The notes beneath the pieces are model-generated. The model saw only the letters and a program-made list of their open reading frames with translations, did no database searches and had not been told where the DNA came from. A stretch of DNA of 64,000 nucleotides from contig NZ_JAJOHW010000108.1 of assembly GCF_021129195.1 (NCBI RefSeq), positions 23,204 to 87,203 of the forward strand. Direction: 5' to 3'. Origin of the DNA: Chromobacterium aquaticum. Its GTDB lineage: Bacteria > Pseudomonadota > Gammaproteobacteria > Burkholderiales > Chromobacteriaceae. Of the stretch, positions 1-8,672 are shown in pieces (position 1 is the first letter of the stretch; the number at the start of each line of letters is the position of its first letter). Made by a program: the position numbers and the translations under genes.

Positions 1-669
1 ACCGCGCTTGTTCAGCACCAGGCTGCGCGGACTTGGCGTCTCCTCGCGCTCCCAGTCAGCCACCCGCACCTTGCCCTCCAAACCATGCAGGCGGATCTTC
101 TGGCGATAAACCATGGGCGTGGAAAAGATGCCGGCGACACGGCGCTGGGCCAGCAATCGGAACAAGGCATCCTCGTCGGCGACCTCGATCAGCCGGCGTT
201 GCACCGCTAATTGGGTCACCAAGGGATCGAAGTAGCGGCTGGTGCTATAACTGCGCACGATGGCCCAGCGGCTGGACGGGGCGTCCTGGATAAAAGCTTC
301 CATGGACTGGATGGAGGCCGATACCTCGGCCGATAGAATCGCGTACTGACGCAACTGGATATAGTTGAAGAACCAGTAAATCTTGCTCCGCTCCGGGGTT
401 TCGATCGCGGAGCCGGTCATGTCCAGCATGCCGGCCTCCAACTCCTGCCAGATGCGCGCGCGCGGCATCACCAGGTACTCGAAACGGCAGCCGCTGCGGC
501 GGCGCAGTTCTTCGGCGACATCCCGATCCAGCCCTTGACCGGCGCTATAAAACTGGCCGATTTCATAGAAGGCGAAGCGAATGGGACGCGGCGGACACGC
601 CACGCCGCCCTCGGCGCCCGCCCAACAGGCCGCCAGCGCCAAACCGCTCAGCACCATCCATGTCTTCAC
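1..669 (-). CDS. Periplasmic amino-acid-type solute-binding protein (partial, 3' end off the window)
   Basis: The reading frame stays open from a GTG at 669 to the left edge (223 codons), so the C-terminus is missing. The first ~20 residues (KTWMVLSGLALAACWAGA) look like a signal peptide. The mature part resembles the SBP_bac_3 family (polar amino-acid ABC binding proteins): it has IRFAFYEIGQFYSAGQGLD, a middle segment PRARIWQELEAGMLDMTGSA, and a second-lobe region around RWAIVRSYSTSRYF. A GGAGG stands about 10 bases before the GTG; an ATG at 657 is the alternative. No permease or ATPase genes are visible next to it, so it may be an orphan ligand-binding protein rather than part of a transporter. 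Family call fairly secure, ligand unknown. Confidence 0.7.
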   Translation of the reverse strand, partial: MKTWMVLSGLALAACWAGAEGGVACPPRPIRFAFYEIGQFYSAGQGLDRDVAEELRRRSGCRFEYLVMPRARIWQELEAGMLDMTGSAIETPERSKIYWFFNYIQLRQYAILSAEVSASIQSMEAFIQDAPSSRWAIVRSYSTSRYFDPLVTQLAVQRRLIEVADEDALFRLLAQRRVAGIFSTPMVYRQKIRLHGLEGKVRVADWEREETPSPRSLVLNKRG

Positions 670-870
670 GATGAACCCGCCTCCCCGCCGCGCCACAGTG
701 TCGCGCCATGCCCGCGCATGGCTCCCCCCACTATAGGCGAGCAGTAAGCGGCTTTAGAAGCCGTTCACGCTCAGCAGTGCCCGGCGAGGCTAACTCGGTG
801 AAAACCGCTTCGAAGAGCACAGATATCGCGAATACCTTCCGCTGCCTCGCCCTTGCCCTCTGGACAGGTG

Positions 871-1464
871 CTAGAACTTCATCAGGCTCTTCAAGGCCAG
901 GCGCACGCCCTCGCTCACCGTCACCTCGGCCGGCAGGCCCTTGATGGCGGCCGCCGCCTCTTTCTCGTTATATCCCAATGCCAGCAGGGCGTTGACGATG
1001 TCGCTCTTCTCGTCCGGCGTCGCGGCGAAAGCCAGCCCGCCCGGCGCGGTCAGCGTGCTGCCAGTGGCCAGCTTGCCGCGCAGTTCGAGCACCAGGCGCT
1101 CGGCGGTTTTCTTGCCTATGCCAGGCACCGCAGACAGACGCTTGATGTCCTCGCTGGCCACCGCCACCGCCAGTTCATCGGTGGTCATGCCGGAAAGAAT
1201 GGCCAGCGCGATCTTGGCGCCGATGCCGCTCACCTTGATCAACTGACGGAAAGTCTGGCGATCTTCCTTGCTGGCGAAGCCGAACAGCAGATGAGCGTCC
1301 TCGCGCACCACCAGATGGGTGAATAGCGTGGTTTTCTGACCCAGCGCCGGCAGTTGGTAAAACGTGGTCATCGGCACATCGACTTCGTAGCCGACGCCAT
1401 TGGCGTCCAGCACCACTTGCGGCGGCAGTTTTTCGATGAGATTGCCGCTCAGGCGTCCGATCAT
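871..1464 (-). CDS. ruvA: Holliday junction branch-migration protein RuvA
   Basis: RuvA is the tetrameric junction-binding subunit that loads the RuvB motor on Holliday junctions. At 197 aa it has the family's usual length. An N-terminal OB fold ([20 protein letters not shown] onward) is followed by two helix-hairpin-helix motifs, VSGIGAKIA and [12 protein letters not shown], then a linker and the small C-terminal RuvB-binding domain. It lies 37 bases downstream of ruvC on the same strand, so the two are probably co-transcribed. ruvB does not follow; the next gene downstream is a solute-binding protein. Confidence 0.97.
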   Translation of the reverse strand: MIGRLSGNLIEKLPPQVVLDANGVGYEVDVPMTTFYQLPALGQKTTLFTHLVVREDAHLLFGFASKEDRQTFRQLIKVSGIGAKIALAILSGMTTDELAVAVASEDIKRLSAVPGIGKKTAERLVLELRGKLATGSTLTAPGGLAFAATPDEKSDIVNALLALGYNEKEAAAAIKGLPAEVTVSEGVRLALKSLMKF

Positions 1465-1501
1465 GTTCTGGTTCTTTCTTCAAGCGATAACAGGCAAGCG
1501 G

Positions 1502-2053
1502 CTATACCAGCCGGCCGCCGCGAATTTTCAAGCCGCTCTGCGCCAGTTGGCCCAAGGCGCCGGCGCTGAGGTTGGCATGCGCCAGGGCCACCGCCAGCGC
1601 ATCGGCTGCGTCGGCCTGCGGCGTGCCGGACAGATTCAGCATCCGCACCACCATGTGCTGCACCTGCTCCTTGGCGGCCTTGCCATGGCCGACTACGGAT
1701 TGCTTGACCTGCAGCGCGGTGTATTCCGCCACCGGCAGGTCCCGCAACACCAGCGCGGCGATGCAGGCGCCGCGCGCCTGTCCCAGCATCAGCGTGGCCG
1801 CCGGATTGACGTTGACGAACACTTGCTCGATCGCCGCCGCCTGTGGTTGGTAGGTATCGATCACGCCGAACAGGCCGTCGACGATCACGCGGATGCGTTC
1901 GCTCAGCGGCGCGCCTGGCGGCGTGCGTATGCAGCCGGACGCGACATAGTGGCGCTGTTGGCCCAGCAAGTCGATCACGCCGAAGCCGGTGATACGGCTG
2001 CCGGGATCGATGCCGAGAATGCGACGCGCGCCGGGAAGGGATGGAGCCGACAT
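1502..2053 (-). CDS. ruvC: Crossover junction endodeoxyribonuclease RuvC
   Basis: RuvC resolves Holliday junctions by paired nicks. The protein is 183 aa if it starts at the ATG at 2053 ([19 protein letters not shown]); the frame is open further upstream but that extension is non-homologous and overlaps murU. The acidic catalytic residues are visible: D16 in GIDPGSR, E76 in AAIEQVF, and D148/D151 in [13 protein letters not shown]. It sits 4 bases downstream of the murU stop, in an apparent amgK-murU-ruvC-ruvA transcription unit. Confidence 0.96.
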   Translation of the reverse strand: MSAPSLPGARRILGIDPGSRITGFGVIDLLGQQRHYVASGCIRTPPGAPLSERIRVIVDGLFGVIDTYQPQAAAIEQVFVNVNPAATLMLGQARGACIAALVLRDLPVAEYTALQVKQSVVGHGKAAKEQVQHMVVRMLNLSGTPQADAADALAVALAHANLSAGALGQLAQSGLKIRGGRLV

Positions 2054-2057
2054 CGCC

Positions 2058-2771
2058 TCAACCCGGGACGGCGCGCAATTGCGCATCCAACTGCTGCAAT
2101 TGCTGCGGCGTGCCCACATTGTGCCAAGCGCCGTTGAAATACTCGCCGCTGGCTCTGCCCGCCGCGATGGCCGCATCGTAAAACGGCCGCATCGGCACAA
2201 AGCTGCCGGCCTGGATGGCGGCGAACATGCGGGTATCGTACAGGCCGATGCTGGAGAAGGTCAGCTTGCGCTCGCCGTCCGCCCGCAGCAGGCCATCCGC
2301 CGCCAAGGCGAAGTCGCCGCCGGCGTGGAAAGCCGGATTGTCGGTCATCACCAGATGCATGCCCGGTTCAACTCCGCGCTCCAGCGCATCCAAGCGTGGC
2401 AGCAGGCGGGCATAGTCGAAATCGGTGTAGATATCCGCCGCCACGCACAGGAAGGCGCAATCGCCCTCCTCGCGCAACAAGGGCAAGGCTTTGGCGATGC
2501 CGCCGGCGGTTTCCAAGGGCTCGCCCTCGGCGGAGTAGGCGATGCGCGCGCCAAAGCGCCGGCCATCGCCCAACTCTCTTTCAATCTGCGTGCCAAGCCA
2601 GGCGTGGTTGATCACGATATCGGCGAAACCGGCCGCCACCAAGCGCTCGATCTGCCAGACGATCAAGGGTTTGCCGTCCACGGGCAACAAGGGCTTGGGC
2701 GTGTGATCGGTCAGCGGCCGCATCCGTTCACCGCGGCCGGCCGCCAGAATCATGGCTTTAGGCATGCTCAC
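2058..2771 (-). CDS. murU: N-acetylmuramate-1-phosphate uridylyltransferase MurU
   Basis: MurU makes UDP-MurNAc from MurNAc-1-phosphate in the peptidoglycan-recycling bypass that avoids de novo MurNAc synthesis (known from Pseudomonas, where it affects fosfomycin tolerance). The nucleotidyltransferase signature is at the N-terminus: [20 protein letters not shown]. The GTG start at 2771 overlaps the amgK stop by four bases (GTGA); an ATG two codons in (2765) is the alternative. Pairing with amgK is the strongest argument for MurU over a generic sugar-nucleotide transferase. Confidence 0.9.
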   Translation of the reverse strand: MSMPKAMILAAGRGERMRPLTDHTPKPLLPVDGKPLIVWQIERLVAAGFADIVINHAWLGTQIERELGDGRRFGARIAYSAEGEPLETAGGIAKALPLLREEGDCAFLCVAADIYTDFDYARLLPRLDALERGVEPGMHLVMTDNPAFHAGGDFALAADGLLRADGERKLTFSSIGLYDTRMFAAIQAGSFVPMRPFYDAAIAAGRASGEYFNGAWHNVGTPQQLQQLDAQLRAVPG

Positions 2772-3799
2772 CCCTTGTAGCTCAGCACCGGATAGGCCGC
2801 TTGCAGTTCTTCGTCAGTCTCATCCTTGCCCACCAATTGCAGCAGCAACTGATAAAACGGCGCCAGTTCCTGATAACGACGGGAGGTTCGCTTCAGATAT
2901 TTGATGAAACGCGGAATCTCGGCGCGGTATTTGTCCTTGCCGTCTCGGTGGAACAACCGCGCGAAAATGCCGGCCACTTTCAGGTGACGCTGCACCCCCA
3001 TCCATTCGAAATCACGGTAGAAGGCATCGAACTCGGCCGGCACCGGCAGACCCGCCGCGCGCGCCTTTTCCCAATAGCGGATCGCGATATCGAGCACGAA
3101 GGGCTCGTCCCACTCGATGAAGGCATCGCGCAGCAGACTGACGATGTCGTAGCTGATCGGACCGAATACCGCGTCCTGAAAATCCAGGACCCCGGGCTTG
3201 CCCGGTGTCAGCATCAGGTTGCGCACAATGAAATCTCGATGCACGAACACCCTGGACTGGGCCAGCAGCACCGGCAGCAAGGCCTGGACCCCGGCGTCCC
3301 ATAATTGGCGCTGGGCGAAATTCAGCGGCTGGCCCAGCTCCTTGGCACAGAACCATTCCGGAAACAGATTCAACTCGCGCGTCAGCAGCGCTGCGTCGTA
3401 TTCCGGCAACACTCCCGGCTGGCTGGCGGACTGGATTTCCACCAGGGTGTCCAGCGCCTCCAGCAATAGATGACGCCGCACCTGTTCGCGTCCATCGTGT
3501 TCCAAGGCGGCCAGATAGGTCACCCGCCCCAGATCCTCCAACAACAGCAGGCCCTGTTCGCGATCACGCGCCAGCAGCTTGGGAACATTGACCATCGCGA
3601 AAACGTCGCGCACTTGCACATAGGCATCGGTGCTCATTTTTTCCGGCGGCGCGTCCATCACGATGCAACTCGCGCCGTCCGGCCAAGTCGCACGAAAGTA
3701 GCGCCGGAAATCGGCATCCGCGGCGGCGAATTCCAGCCCGATGTCCTGCCCGGGATACAAATCCGCCAGCCATTTCTTGATGAGTTCCTGTCTGTGCAT
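2768..3799 (-). CDS. amgK: N-acetylmuramate/N-acetylglucosamine anomeric kinase AmgK
   Basis: AmgK phosphorylates MurNAc or GlcNAc at the anomeric carbon and feeds MurU. It is an aminoglycoside-phosphotransferase-fold kinase of 343 aa. The catalytic loop is HRDFIVRNLM and the metal-binding loop is LDFQDAVFG, matching APH-type HxDxxxxN and D-x-D/Q positions. Translation is probably coupled to murU (4-base overlap). The start at 3799 lies head-to-head with lptD, so the short interval between them should carry promoters for both. Confidence 0.9.
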   Translation of the reverse strand: MHRQELIKKWLADLYPGQDIGLEFAAADADFRRYFRATWPDGASCIVMDAPPEKMSTDAYVQVRDVFAMVNVPKLLARDREQGLLLLEDLGRVTYLAALEHDGREQVRRHLLLEALDTLVEIQSASQPGVLPEYDAALLTRELNLFPEWFCAKELGQPLNFAQRQLWDAGVQALLPVLLAQSRVFVHRDFIVRNLMLTPGKPGVLDFQDAVFGPISYDIVSLLRDAFIEWDEPFVLDIAIRYWEKARAAGLPVPAEFDAFYRDFEWMGVQRHLKVAGIFARLFHRDGKDKYRAEIPRFIKYLKRTSRRYQELAPFYQLLLQLVGKDETDEELQAAYPVLSYKG

Positions 3800-3861
3800 G
3801 TCGCTTCGTCTTGGTGCTGATAGAATTGGCTGATTTTATACTGCCCCGCCGCCCCTTAGAT

Positions 3862-6147
3862 ATGGCTTTGTGCATGCCCAGAATCAAACCCCATCCGCTA
3901 GCCTTGGCGCTGGCAGCCGCGTTTTCGCTGAACCCCGCGCTGGCGCTGGCCGATGAAGACGCGCCGATCGCCCTGCCCACGCCGCCCAAGGCCGAAGGCC
4001 AAACCCATGTCACCGCCGACGATATGGACGGTGAAATGAATGTGGAATTGAAAGCGCGCGGCAATGTGGTGGTCACCCGCGACGACCAGAAGCTGGAATC
4101 CGACTGGCTGGACTACTACCAGAACAAGGATCGGGTCAAAGCCGGCGACCGCTTCAAGATGACGCGCGGCGTCGATGTCGTCACCGGCACCACGCTGGAT
4201 TACAACGTCGCCGACTACAGCGGCACCGGCATGGACCCGGTGTTCGCGATGGGCAAGCCGGCACCGGCCGCCAAGGGAGCACCGGCGAGCACCCGCCCGA
4301 TGAGCACGGTGCCGATGCGCGGCGATGGCCAGCAAGTGGACTTCCGCGGTCAGAATCTATACCGGGTCTACAATAGCCGCATCAATAGCTGCGAGCCCGG
4401 CGACGACTCCTGGTATCTGAACTCTTCCTTGCTGGATCTGGACTACGTCAACGGCGTCGGCACCGCCCGCAACGCGCGGCTGAATTTCTACGGCGTGCCC
4501 ATCCTGTACACCCCGTGGATGGATTTCCCGCTCAATGGCAACCGCAAGAGCGGCTTCCTGCCGCCCACCTTCAAGACCGGCAGCAACGGCACCGAGGTCG
4601 CGTTGCCGTATTACTGGAATATCGCGCCCAACTACGACGCGACCATCACCCCGCATTTCAACGACAAGCACGGCACAATGCTGGGCGCGGAGTTCCGCTA
4701 CCTGCAACCCAACTACACCGGTTCGATCTACACCGAGCAATTGCCCAAGGACAAGGTTACCGACAAGAACCGCTACGCCTGGTATGCGACACATAACCAG
4801 ACGCTGGCGCCGGGCCTGAGCTTCGGCTACAACGCCAACTACGTCTCCGACCCGAACTACTTCAAGGATTTCGGCGACCGTCTCAGCATCGCCGCCAACG
4901 TCAACCTGGTGCGCGAAGCCTGGCTCAGCTACGGCTTTGGCTGGCAGGGCGGTTCGGCCAACGCCACCTTGCGCGCGCAGCGCTACCAGACCTTGCTGGA
5001 AAACCCGGCCCCAGGCGATATCCCCTATGCGCGGCTACCGCAGCTGATCTTCAACGCCAACCAGCAGTTGCCACAAGGCTTCAGCGCCAATCTGCAAAGC
5101 GAGCTGACCCGCTTCTCGCACCCTACGCTGCAAAACGGTGACCGTCTGGTCGCCTATCCCAGCCTGAGCTGGAGCCTGGACAAGAGTTGGGGCTTTCTGC
5201 GGCCCAAGATCGGCGTGCATCTGACCGAGTACCAGCTGGACGCGCTACCCGGTCAGCAAGCGCGTTCGGTGTCGCGCAGCCTGCCCATTTTCAGCACCGA
5301 TGCCGGCCTCTACTTCGACCGCGACACCGAGTTCCTGGGGCAGGACCATCTGTTGACGCTGGAACCGCGGCTGTTCTACGTCAATATTCCGACCCGCAAT
5401 CAGAACAATCTACCCAACTTCGATACCTCGGAAAACGACTTCAACTTCGCTCAATTGTTCACCGAGAACCGCTTCTCCGGTTCCGACCGTGTCAACGGCG
5501 CCAATCAGCTGACCACGGCGCTGACCAGCCGCCTAATCAGCCAGGAAAACGGCATGGAACGGATCCGACTGACGGTGGGCAAGCGCTACTACTTCAACCA
5601 GGACGACATCACGCTGGCCGGCGTGCCACAGCAACGCACCGTCAGCGGCTCCAACCTGTTGCTGGGCGCCAGCGGTGACTTGGCCAAGGGCTGGCGGCTG
5701 GACAGCTCCTATGAATGGAACGAGGCGCTGAAAACCACCGAGCGTTACAATGCCCAGCTGCGCTACAACCCGGCGGCGGGCAAGGTGCTCAGCGCCCGCT
5801 ACCGTTATGGCCGCTACGAGCAGCTCGACAACTCCTCGCTCTACGGCCCGCTGCGCCAGGTGGACATCGCCGCGCAATGGCCGATCGCCAAGAAATGGTA
5901 TGCGCTAGGCCGCTACAACTACTCGCTGGCCGACCGCAAGCCGCTGGAACAACTGGCCGGTTTCGAGTACAACGACGGTTGCTGGTCGGCGCGCATGGTC
6001 GGTCAGCGCTATGTCAGCGATCTGACCACCACCAAGAACGCCATTTATTTCCAACTGGAATTCAAAGGCCTGGGCGGTTTCGGCAACAACCCAGTCAACA
6101 CGCTGAAGCTGGCGATTCCCGGTTATAGCAAGACTAACGACTTATAA
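3862..6147 (+). CDS. lptD: LPS-assembly outer-membrane protein LptD
   Basis: LptD is the beta-barrel that, with the LptE lipoprotein, inserts lipopolysaccharide into the outer leaflet. A signal peptide (PHPLALALAAAFSLNPALALA) is followed by an LptA-like periplasmic domain (HVTADDMDGEMNVELKARGN and on) and a long barrel ending in aromatic-rich strands. Mature LptD has only two cysteines, in NSCEPGD and NDGCWSARM, so one interdomain disulfide rather than the two of E. coli. The start is uncertain: ATG 3862 or ATG 3874, neither with a strong Shine-Dalgarno; a TTG at 3811 is unlikely. surA follows after 3 bases. Confidence 0.95.
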   Translation: MALCMPRIKPHPLALALAAAFSLNPALALADEDAPIALPTPPKAEGQTHVTADDMDGEMNVELKARGNVVVTRDDQKLESDWLDYYQNKDRVKAGDRFKMTRGVDVVTGTTLDYNVADYSGTGMDPVFAMGKPAPAAKGAPASTRPMSTVPMRGDGQQVDFRGQNLYRVYNSRINSCEPGDDSWYLNSSLLDLDYVNGVGTARNARLNFYGVPILYTPWMDFPLNGNRKSGFLPPTFKTGSNGTEVALPYYWNIAPNYDATITPHFNDKHGTMLGAEFRYLQPNYTGSIYTEQLPKDKVTDKNRYAWYATHNQTLAPGLSFGYNANYVSDPNYFKDFGDRLSIAANVNLVREAWLSYGFGWQGGSANATLRAQRYQTLLENPAPGDIPYARLPQLIFNANQQLPQGFSANLQSELTRFSHPTLQNGDRLVAYPSLSWSLDKSWGFLRPKIGVHLTEYQLDALPGQQARSVSRSLPIFSTDAGLYFDRDTEFLGQDHLLTLEPRLFYVNIPTRNQNNLPNFDTSENDFNFAQLFTENRFSGSDRVNGANQLTTALTSRLISQENGMERIRLTVGKRYYFNQDDITLAGVPQQRTVSGSNLLLGASGDLAKGWRLDSSYEWNEALKTTERYNAQLRYNPAAGKVLSARYRYGRYEQLDNSSLYGPLRQVDIAAQWPIAKKWYALGRYNYSLADRKPLEQLAGFEYNDGCWSARMVGQRYVSDLTTTKNAIYFQLEFKGLGGFGNNPVNTLKLAIPGYSKTNDL

Positions 6148-6150
6148 GCG

Positions 6151-7446
6151 ATGATCATGAAACAGACTCTGCTCGCCCTGTTGCTGGCCGGCGCCCTGCA
6201 AGGCGCCGTCGCCGCTCCCGCCACCCCGGTCAAAGAAGTGGACCGCATCGTAGCGGTGGTCAACAAGAACGTGATCACCTGGCTGGACCTGCAAGCCCGC
6301 GTCGACGAAGCGATCAAACAGCTACAGGCTCAGAAAGTGGCGCCTCCGGCGCGCCAGGTGCTGGAAAAACAGATGCTGGAGCAGATGATCACCGAAGAAG
6401 TGCAGCTGCAATACGCCGCCAGTGGCGGCCTGCGCATCGATGACGCCGCGGTGGACCAGGCCGTGGCCAATCTGGCCAAGCAGAACAAAATGGATCTGGC
6501 CGGCCTGAAAGCGCAGCTGGCCAAGGAGGGCCTGGCCTTCGACAAGCTGCGCGCCGAAGTGCGCAAGGAGCTGACCATCGCCCGCCTGCGCGACAGCGAA
6601 GTCGCCGCCAAGGTAAATGTCAACGAGACCGAAGTCGACCAGGTGCTGAAAAGCGCGCAGAGCGGCAACCGCGCCGAATACCACCTGGCCAGCGTCCTGA
6701 TCAATGTGCCGGAGCGCGCCGATGCCAAGCAGATCGACACCCTGTCGAAGAAAGCGGAGAAAGCCCTGGCGGAACTGGACGCAGGCCAGCCCTTCGCCAA
6801 GGTCTCGGCCAGCTACTCCGACGCGCCCAATGCGCTGAAAGGCGGCGATATGGGCTGGCGCAGCGCGGTGTCGCTGCCAGTGGAGTTCGTGCAGATGCTG
6901 GAGCAGCTGAAAACCGGCCAGCACACCAATGTAATCCGCACCCAGCAAGGCTTCTTCATCTTCCAACTGCAGGACAAGCGTGACAGCGGCGCGCCGATGA
7001 TGGTGGAGCAATACCATGTGCGTCACATTCTGATCCGCACCAACGAGGCGGTATCGGCCAATGACGCCAAGACCCGCATCGAACAGGTGCGCGACCGCAT
7101 CCAGCGCGGCGCCAAGTTCGCCGACATGGCCAAGCTATACTCCGAAGACGGCAGCAACGCCAAGGGCGGCGACCTGGGCTGGGTCAACCTCGGCGACCTG
7201 GTGCCGGACTTCGAGAACGCGATGACCCAGTTGCCGATCGGCCAGCTGTCGCAGCCGGTGCGCACCCCGTTTGGCTGGCATCTGATCCTGGTCGAGGGCA
7301 AGCGCAATCAGGACGTGTCCGGCGACCGCGAACGGCTGGCGATCAAGCAGCAGATCCGCTCCCGCAAGATCGAACAGGCCTACGCCGACTGGGTGCGCCA
7401 GCTGCGCGACTCCGCCTTTGTCGAAGAACGGCTGGACGAGAAGTAA
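6151..7446 (+). CDS. surA: Periplasmic chaperone / peptidyl-prolyl isomerase SurA
   Basis: SurA escorts outer-membrane proteins, including LptD, across the periplasm to the BAM machine. The 431-aa protein has a signal peptide ([18 protein letters not shown]), an N-terminal chaperone domain (~25-175), two parvulin domains (~178-280, starting [10 protein letters not shown], and ~290-390, starting [12 protein letters not shown]), and a C-terminal helix. Start ATG 6151; ATG 6157 is equally possible. It lies directly between lptD and pdxA, the usual proteobacterial order. Confidence 0.96.
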   Translation: MIMKQTLLALLLAGALQGAVAAPATPVKEVDRIVAVVNKNVITWLDLQARVDEAIKQLQAQKVAPPARQVLEKQMLEQMITEEVQLQYAASGGLRIDDAAVDQAVANLAKQNKMDLAGLKAQLAKEGLAFDKLRAEVRKELTIARLRDSEVAAKVNVNETEVDQVLKSAQSGNRAEYHLASVLINVPERADAKQIDTLSKKAEKALAELDAGQPFAKVSASYSDAPNALKGGDMGWRSAVSLPVEFVQMLEQLKTGQHTNVIRTQQGFFIFQLQDKRDSGAPMMVEQYHVRHILIRTNEAVSANDAKTRIEQVRDRIQRGAKFADMAKLYSEDGSNAKGGDLGWVNLGDLVPDFENAMTQLPIGQLSQPVRTPFGWHLILVEGKRNQDVSGDRERLAIKQQIRSRKIEQAYADWVRQLRDSAFVEERLDEK

Positions 7447-7448
7447 GC

Positions 7449-8432
7449 ATGAACGTCCCGGTATTGGCCATCACCACCGGCGAGCCGGCCGGGGTCGGCC
7501 CGGACCTGGCGCTGCAGCTGACCGAAGCCGGCGTCGATGCGCGTTGCGTGCTGATCGGCGACAAATCGCTGCTGGCGGCGCGCGCGCGCCAACTGGGCCT
7601 CGCGCTGCCGCTGCATGATTATGTTGCGGACACGCCCCCGCCGACACAGGGACTGGAAGTCTGCCATGTGCCGCTGGCGGCGCCCGTCGTCGCCGGGCGG
7701 CTGGACCCGGCCAACGCCGGCTATGTGCTGGCAACGCTGGACCGCGCCATCGACGGCTGCCTGACCGGCGAATTCGCCGCCATGGTAACCGCGCCGGTGC
7801 ACAAGGGAATCATCAACGACGGTGGCGTCGCCTTCTCCGGCCACACCGAATACCTGGCCGAGCGCACGCACACGCCCAAAGTGGTGATGATGCTGGCCGG
7901 CGGCGGCATGCGCGTGGCACTGGCCACCACTCATCTGCCGCTGCGTGAGGTCGCCGACGCCATCACCCCGGACAGCCTAGAACAGGTCAGCCGCATCCTG
8001 CACGCTGACCTGCGCGCCAAGTTCGGCATCGCCGCGCCACGCGTGCTGGTGGCGGGCCTGAACCCGCACGCGGGCGAAGGCGGTCATCTGGGCCGCGAGG
8101 AAATCGAAATCATCGAACCGCTGCTGACGCGGCTGCGCGGCCAGGGCATGGACTTGATCGGACCCTTGCCGGCCGACACCCTGTTCAACCCGGACAAACT
8201 GGCCGGCTGCGACGCGGTGCTGGCGATGTACCACGACCAGGGCCTGCCAGTGCTCAAGCACGCCAGCTTTGGCGCCGGCATCAATATCACCCTGGGACTA
8301 CCCATCATCCGCACCTCGGTCGACCACGGCACCGCGCTAGACCTGGCCGGCAGCGGTCATGCCCACCCGGGCAGCCTATTCGAAGCCGTGCAGCTGGCCC
8401 AACGCCTGGCCCTCAACTCCTCCACGCGCTGA
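7449..8432 (+). CDS. pdxA: 4-hydroxythreonine-4-phosphate dehydrogenase PdxA
   Basis: PdxA oxidises 4-phosphohydroxy-threonine in pyridoxal-5-phosphate synthesis. At 327 aa it is full length. Recognisable pieces are [13 protein letters not shown] at the N-terminus, the metal-site histidines in [10 protein letters not shown] and [12 protein letters not shown], and [11 protein letters not shown]. It begins 2 bases after surA stops. In many proteobacteria rsmA (ksgA) follows; here there is instead a hairpin and then an unrelated oxidoreductase. Confidence 0.96.
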   Translation: MNVPVLAITTGEPAGVGPDLALQLTEAGVDARCVLIGDKSLLAARARQLGLALPLHDYVADTPPPTQGLEVCHVPLAAPVVAGRLDPANAGYVLATLDRAIDGCLTGEFAAMVTAPVHKGIINDGGVAFSGHTEYLAERTHTPKVVMMLAGGGMRVALATTHLPLREVADAITPDSLEQVSRILHADLRAKFGIAAPRVLVAGLNPHAGEGGHLGREEIEIIEPLLTRLRGQGMDLIGPLPADTLFNPDKLAGCDAVLAMYHDQGLPVLKHASFGAGINITLGLPIIRTSVDHGTALDLAGSGHAHPGSLFEAVQLAQRLALNSSTR

Positions 8433-8444
8433 TCCTCGTCTAGC

Positions 8445-8465
8445 CGGCGGCCATCCTGGCCGCCG
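8445..8465 (+). terminator. Hairpin after pdxA, possible terminator
   Basis: CGGCGGCCA and TGGCCGCCG form a 9-bp stem with a 3-base loop 12 bases past the pdxA stop. There is no U-tract, so termination is uncertain; it may protect the mRNA 3' end. Confidence 0.4.
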
Positions 8466-8672
8466 CCACCCACGCAGCGGTGTCGCCACCCAGCCCTATC
8501 CATTCCTCCGAAACGCTGCCGCCATGCACCGCCCAGAGACGGTAGGACAATATCCAATCTCCGCAATATCTTGAAGTAAAGAGGGAAATCCCTAGCGAAT
8601 ACGGGTTTTTCGCAACGCAACAATTGGGCTACACTGGTGGACGTTTTTCCAATAATGACAGCTGCACGGACA

